NCBI GenBank assembly: GCA_902785945.1
Contig: CADAAR010000023.1
Coordinates: 37,822-101,821 of the forward strand
Reading direction: 5' to 3'
DNA from: an uncultured Prevotellaceae bacterium
GTDB lineage: Bacteria; Bacteroidota; Bacteroidia; Bacteroidales; Bacteroidaceae
DNA: 64,000 bases
Below the pieces are notes generated by a model. The model ran no database searches and was not told the DNA's origin. It saw nothing but the letters and a program-made list of their open reading frames with translations. The translations under genes and the position numbers were made by a program. Shown piece after piece: positions 59,900 through 64,000 of this stretch. Position 1 is the stretch's first letter. Every line of letters starts with the position of its first letter.

Positions 59900-59928
59900 G
59901 TTGTGCAAGTTTTCTAAATTTGCACAAC
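59900..59928 (+). promoter_or_regulatory. Recombinase promoter with overlapping inverted repeat
   Basis: TAAATTTG (59915-59922) is the -7 element. A perfect 9-bp inverted repeat GTTGTGCAA/TTGCACAAC (59900-59908, 59920-59928) overlaps it, a likely operator. Confidence 0.65.
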
Positions 59929-59966
59929 CGATTTATTAGTTCATTAACAAAAAAATTCTATTCGAT

Positions 59967-61370
59967 ATGGCATCAGTAAAAGCATTTATCAGAGTATCTT
60001 CGAGCAAGAAAAAGATCGAAAAAGAAGTGGCCGTTCGTTTCAGAGTCAGCGACGGACGGAAAATCCAATTGTTCTACAAGTCTGACATACTTGTTGACCC
60101 TGTAGTATGGGATGCAAAAAGAGAATGTATTAAAGCCAAGGTTCTATTTAAGACTATTGAAAGAGTCTTATTCGATGAATCTATCAGGAGAATGAAGACC
60201 ACTCTTGAAACTGTATATCAAGAGGCAGAAGACAAGGACACGCTGACAAGCGAAAGCTTTGAGCAACTAGTTGATATGAAATTGCATCCTGAAAACTATA
60301 AAGCAGAAAAAGAAACAAGAGACCGTGACTTCTTCAATCAGTTTGAGTATTTTCTTCAAGTTAAGAATTATCCGGAAAGCGATAATAAGAACTATGTAAC
60401 AATGATTAGGATGCTGAAACGATTCCAACTGTACAAGACAATTACGAATGGCGCAGAATGGAAACTCGATTTCGACACAATTAATGTTGAGACCATTCGT
60501 GAGATTGAGGACTTTATCCGTAACGAGTATAAGATAGTAAAACATAAGGTCTATAGTGTTATATATCAAGAGATACCTGAAGGAAGAACACCTCAGCTCA
60601 GAGGAGAAAATACAATAGCCAAGCTCATGAAGCGATTCCGCACATTCATTAAATGGGCAATGAAGGAGCAGCTTATCAGTTCAGACCCATATGCAGGCTA
60701 TGAGCAGAAATCTCCTGTCTATGGTACACCTTATTATATAACTATTGAAGAGCGAACCAAGATATACGAAACAAACTTGCACGATGCCTGGGAGAAATTG
60801 CCGGAAGAAAAAAAGACAGACATCAAGGAATCATCGATTCCACAAATGGAAAAGCAACGTGACATCTTTATTTTCCAATGTATGATTGGATGTCGTGTGG
60901 GAGATCTTATTAACTTCACCAAAAGTAACCTCATAAACGGAAAGATCAGCTACATTCCACATAAGACCAGCCATGATCGTCTGGATTCTATTGAGGTTCC
61001 ACTAAATGAAACGGCGAAGGCCATATTGAAGCGATATGCAGACAAGAATTCAACAGACCAGAGATTGCTCCCATTCATATCAGCCCAAAAATACAATGAC
61101 TTTATTAAAGACATCTTCCTTTTGTGTGGCATAACCCGAATTGTTACAGTGTGGAATTCGACAACAGGGAAAGAGGAGCAACATCCGCTAAACGAACTAG
61201 CAAGCAGCCATCTGGCACGAAGGACATTTATTGGAAATCTCTATAAAAAGGTACAGGATCCCAATTTGATAGGCAAACTCTCTGGTCACAAAGAAGGTTC
61301 CAAGGCATTTTTGAGGTATCGTGCTATAGACGATGAGATGAAACAAAACTTAGTGAACATGCTTGAATAA
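59967..61370 (+). CDS. Tyrosine recombinase/integrase
   Basis: 467 residues. An N-terminal SAM-like/arm domain with ILVDPVVWDAKRE, a core-binding domain (about 120-230), and a catalytic domain with Arg in GCRVGDL, HLARR (HxxR), SGHKEGSKAFLRY with His and the nucleophilic Tyr in RYRAID. All catalytic residues are present. It is AT-richer than its neighbours and followed by a HTH gene; an att duplication was not found. Confidence 0.9.
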   Translation: MASVKAFIRVSSSKKKIEKEVAVRFRVSDGRKIQLFYKSDILVDPVVWDAKRECIKAKVLFKTIERVLFDESIRRMKTTLETVYQEAEDKDTLTSESFEQLVDMKLHPENYKAEKETRDRDFFNQFEYFLQVKNYPESDNKNYVTMIRMLKRFQLYKTITNGAEWKLDFDTINVETIREIEDFIRNEYKIVKHKVYSVIYQEIPEGRTPQLRGENTIAKLMKRFRTFIKWAMKEQLISSDPYAGYEQKSPVYGTPYYITIEERTKIYETNLHDAWEKLPEEKKTDIKESSIPQMEKQRDIFIFQCMIGCRVGDLINFTKSNLINGKISYIPHKTSHDRLDSIEVPLNETAKAILKRYADKNSTDQRLLPFISAQKYNDFIKDIFLLCGITRIVTVWNSTTGKEEQHPLNELASSHLARRTFIGNLYKKVQDPNLIGKLSGHKEGSKAFLRYRAIDDEMKQNLVNMLE

Positions 61371-61418
61371 AAGATCAATCTTGGTTACACATAACAGCCT
61401 GCACATCATAGATGACAA

Positions 61419-61450
61419 TTTGTATATTTGAGTAAAACCATGTATCTTTG
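61419..61450 (+). promoter_or_regulatory. Promoter of the HTH gene
   Basis: TTTG, 20 nt, TATCTTTG; full consensus. Confidence 0.8.
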
Positions 61451-61476
61451 TAACTACAGTTTAACAAGTAATAGTT

Positions 61477-61809
61477 ATGATAGAAAGAGAATCAGCAATT
61501 CAAGACATTCTTGAAAAAAGAGGTGGTACATTACTTCTTATCAGTGCAGACGATTTGAAGAAGACCATTAAGGAAACAGTGAGTGAAGCCAGGCGCATAT
61601 TAGAGTCTGAAGTCGTAAACGGAAAAGGAGAATTCCTGCTAACTTCAAATGAAGTTCTGGATAGACTATCCATCAGCAGAAAGACTCTTTATAACTGGGA
61701 GCATAAAAACTATCTGCTTCCAATCGATGTCGGTGGAAAGAAGAGGTACAAGTTATCAGACATCAATGCTATTCTAAATAATGCGAGGCAAACGAACTTG
61801 GACAGATAG
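61477..61809 (+). CDS. HTH protein of the excisionase/MerR type
   Basis: 110 residues. A helical N terminus, then LLTSNEVLDRLSISRKTLYNWEHKNYLLPIDVGGKKRYKLSDI, the winged-helix HTH_17 type used by excisionases and element regulators. Together with the recombinase it is probably the remains or control unit of a mobile element. Confidence 0.85.
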   Translation: MIERESAIQDILEKRGGTLLLISADDLKKTIKETVSEARRILESEVVNGKGEFLLTSNEVLDRLSISRKTLYNWEHKNYLLPIDVGGKKRYKLSDINAILNNARQTNLDR

Positions 61810-61832
61810 ACTGAATTATGATCCCAATAAAG

Positions 61833-61866
61833 ACGGGCGGCATGGTTTTGCCGCCTGTTTTTTATC
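61833..61866 (+). terminator. Terminator of the HTH gene
   Basis: GGCGGCA/TGCCGCC stem followed by TGTTTTTT. The 190 bp after it (to 62054) show no gene. Confidence 0.85.
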
Positions 61867-62054
61867 CCAGAAATGAGGTTTTGACGACCAGGACAAAGTT
61901 CATTCGCAATAGGACAACATCAGCTCAAAATAATAATTTAACAAATTTTACACAAAGCCGATTTCGCCAAAGGAAATGGGATTTTTTACACAAAAACGAT
62001 ATTGATACGATTTAGAATTTTGATGACCTCAAATAAGAACGAATCTCACCTCAT

Positions 62055-63400
62055 TCATTTTCCAAGGAATTCTTTAGCCAGTGCATTGACAGCGTCTGCA
62101 TCAACCGGTGTCAGAACAATTTCCTCTGGTTTCAAATCCAACAGGAACTGCATATAGTTTGGCAGCGTCAGAATCTGGCCGTCTCTGCCTACGTTATAGT
62201 CGCCAAACTTGATGATCTGATTGACATGATACTTCTCTGGATGATTCAGTACGGTCTTCGCACTCTTCGCCTTTGCCGATTTCGCCTTTACCTCCAGCGG
62301 TACACATTCGCCATCAGATTCTCATAGATGGCTCCTTTGAAGCCTCCCAGATTACCTTGAAGGATGTCAGTGCGAGTTCCAGGCCCCAGCATTTCTATGA
62401 GCAGTCCAATATCGGCCATATACACCTTGAACACATTATCCTTCGCATTACCCTCCATCGGCAGGCCAGTGATATCGGTGTTATAACAGCGGCAGGCGAT
62501 GTCGGCATCCTCCAGCCATTGCAGCGAACCCAAATAGGTCTCGCTCCGGCCTCCTGGCTTCACCAGACTATACTGATACTTCTTATTCTCTTTGGCCAGT
62601 TGTTTGGGGATCGCGCCGAAACACTCACGAATGTGAGGCTTGTCCTTGTCAGGGGCATACTTCACCATATCATCGCGATATTCCTTCAGAATAGCCTGAT
62701 GCGCCTTGCTCACCTCGTTCATGTTATTCGTCTGCAGGAAGGCATTGATAGGTTCAGGCAGTCCACCGATGGCTACGTATAGGTTCAGCAGGTTCTTCAT
62801 TGCCACATGAATGCCTGCGGGAACGGGAGTTTCTTCACGATAGCACCTTTGCAAAGCCTCGATTACCTCTACGCGCATGCCGTTTGCCCAAAGGAACTCC
62901 TCAAAGTCCAGCGGGTACATCTCTATAATGTCCTCCGAACCCACAGGAACGGAATTGATTCCCGGCTCTTTCTGACCCCTCAGCTGCCTGTGTCGCTTTT
63001 TCTTCTCGTCTCCATAGCCCTGTACACCAAGTAGAGACCCTGTGGCTATCACGTCGAAGCGTCCATCCTCTTTGAAGAACTTAAGCGATGTCCGCGCTTC
63101 AGGGCATTCCTGAATCTCGTCGAAGATGAAACAGGTATCACCAGGAGTGAACGTAACGTCCTGGATCTGTGCTGACAGATTGAGCAGGATGGTATCCACA
63201 TCTTTTGAACCGGAGAATGCACTGATGCGCTCCGGCTGCTTGATAAAATTGATATAGACCACCGTCTTGTAATGCTCTTCGGCAAAGTGCTGCGCAATAA
63301 AAGTCTTGCCGCACTGACGGATGCCCATAATCACCAACGGCTTGTGTCCCGAGGTATTTTTCCACTTGGCTAAAGTGCCTTCAATTTTCCTTCTCAGCAT
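62055..63400 (-). pseudogene. AAA (AAA_14)/DUF4143 ATPase, internal deletion and frameshift
   Basis: From MLRRKIEGTLAKW the frame has Walker A GIRQCGKTF, Walker B CFIFDEIQECPEA, VIATGSLLGV and the DUF4143 part up to GAIYENLMA, then a stop at 62288. The DUF4143 end continues in another frame from DGECVPLEVKAKSAKAKS to LAKEFLGK at 62055. GATGGCGAA is present once at the junction; in intact relatives about 30 residues lie between, so a deletion at short repeats is likely. Such ATPases resemble archaeal-type AAA proteins of unknown role. Confidence 0.85.
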
Positions 63401-63420
63401 TTTTTCAAACGAATTTTTGC

Positions 63421-63430
63421 TGCAAATATA
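63421..63430 (-). promoter_or_regulatory. ATPase gene promoter, -7 element
   Basis: TATATTTGCA on the minus strand, 20 nt before the ATG. Confidence 0.65.
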
Positions 63431-63557
63431 CACTTTTTTCAACGAATAATCACCATTTTGTGACATTTTTTCGAAGGAAACACTTAAAACAATTCCAAAA
63501 ATCAACATAAAAGGTGATTCTTTCGCTTAACTTCTTGGCAATATCAACTTATTTAAT

Positions 63558-63565
63558 TATTTTTG
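63558..63565 (+). promoter_or_regulatory. XRE gene promoter, -7 element, 4 nt before the start codon
   Basis: TATTTTTG followed by CAGC and the ATG; the transcript is probably leaderless. Confidence 0.65.
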
Positions 63566-63569
63566 CAGC

Positions 63570-63842
63570 ATGAAAGCGAACAAGATACTTAATGGGATTA
63601 GAAAAGATATATCCCCAGAAATGAAGCAACAGGTAGAACTGTCGGTGGCCATAGCCAACCGTATCTACGAGATCCTTAATATCAAAGGTATGACACAGAA
63701 AGATCTGGCTCAGCGTCTTGGTAAGACTGAGACTGAAGTGAGCCGCTGGCTGTCAGGAACACACAACCTGACACTATCCACTATCTGTAAGATCTCTGCT
63801 GCCCTTGGCGAGGATATCATAACTGTACCGCGACAGTCTTAA
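63570..63842 (+). CDS. XRE-family HTH regulator (antitoxin-like)
   Basis: 90 residues. IKGMTQKDLAQRLGKTETEVSRWLSGTHNLTLSTICKISAALGED is a Cro/C1-type HTH of the form used by HigA-like antitoxins. No toxin gene is next to it on the plus strand within the window. It is divergent from the broken ATPase gene. Confidence 0.88.
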   Translation: MKANKILNGIRKDISPEMKQQVELSVAIANRIYEILNIKGMTQKDLAQRLGKTETEVSRWLSGTHNLTLSTICKISAALGEDIITVPRQS

Positions 63843-63880
63843 CAGGGGAAATCCCCACTACGATTTAGGGTTTTACGAAT

Positions 63881-63923
63881 GGCGTTTTAGGAAGATTCCC
63901 TTTGAATCCTCCCCTAAAATGCC
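63881..63923. terminator. Hairpin between the XRE gene and the last gene
   Basis: GGCGTTTTAGG/CCTAAAATGCC stem (one G-T pair) with a 21-nt loop. GAACTTTGCA, a weak -7-like sequence, follows at 63923-63933. Confidence 0.5.
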
Positions 63924-63983
63924 GAACTTTGCACCGTGAACAAGAAACAAAATGTCAAACTCTAAAGTATAGGAGGTTAAGAT

Positions 63984-64000
63984 ATGAAGAAGATGATGAT
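63984..64000 (+). CDS. Start of an unidentified gene (cut by the window end)
   Basis: ATG with AGGAGG 8 nt upstream (63971-63976), reading MKKMM. The start of a signal peptide is possible; nothing more can be said. Confidence 0.5.

Noticed and set aside
61818-62015. A 65-codon frame after the HTH gene
   Set aside because: It contains the terminator stem-loop of the preceding gene and has no recognisable domain.
59629-62055. Attachment-site duplication around the recombinase
   Set aside because: No tRNA gene and no convincing direct repeat could be found flanking the recombinase and HTH genes by eye.

Overview
This 64-kb window reads as chromosome of a member of Bacteroidales, most likely a Prevotellaceae species (Prevotella/Segatella/Xylanibacter type). 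Two things support this. Nearly every promoter I can see is the Bacteroidetes type, TTTG then 19-20 nt then TAnnTTTG. The housekeeping gene order is also typical: ftsX-DUF3098-uppP-truB-queA-folK, and DUF1599-DoxX-tpiA-SPOR-folE. No rRNA, tRNA or CRISPR array was recognised.

Layout. 1-15.5 kb is core: the 3' end of an RND pump, typA, rpsO, the ftsX-to-folK operon, a radical SAM gene, an lpxA-like gene and a complete RND efflux operon (membrane fusion protein, pump, outer-membrane factor). 15.5-22.3 kb is an accessory block with an M15 peptidase, a broken VirE-N/DUF3987 primase-helicase gene, four unrecognised proteins and a UmuD-like S24 protein. 22.3-28.0 kb is a patchwork of toxin-antitoxin genes, small membrane and lipoproteins in duplicate, an ECF-sigma/macro-like fusion divergent from a VWA protein, and gene remnants. 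28.0-37.9 kb is a probable defence locus on the minus strand: an SNF2-type helicase, a DUF4391 protein, and a type III methyltransferase and restriction subunit, with a YoeB-type toxin-antitoxin pair inserted in the opposite orientation and a long structured leader in front. 38.5-40.5 kb holds a DUF4248 gene, a broken HU-like gene and a 9-bp-repeat/AT-rich inverted structure. 40.5-45.4 kb pairs a GH89 alpha-N-acetylglucosaminidase with an HGSNAT-like membrane acetyltransferase, after a CCA/poly(A) polymerase. 45.5-52.7 kb is core again (DUF1599, DoxX read-through into tpiA, SPOR, folE, B3/4, esterase). 52.7-58.1 kb is a rearranged segment bracketed by a direct repeat of 99 + 42 bp, with an ECF sigma/anti-sigma pair, a CdiA-CT-like protein and an IS4-type remnant. 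58.2-64 kb has small housekeeping genes, a tyrosine recombinase with a HTH partner, a broken AAA/DUF4143 ATPase and an XRE regulator.

The most unusual feature is a dispersed system of short tandem repeats with a period of 7 bp (once 8). They sit at many gene junctions, where they often supply stop or start codons, and they also lie in frame inside several genes (GH89, the HGSNAT-like gene, the VirE-N domain and the M15 peptidase). In two neighbouring genes they are joined to a shared hairpin sequence. A second striking pattern is a hairpin-bearing promoter shared by four loci in the accessory region. A third is a nested hairpin leader with mutually exclusive pairings ahead of the helicase/type III locus.

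Limits: all functions are assigned by reading the translated sequence. No database search or folding programme was run.
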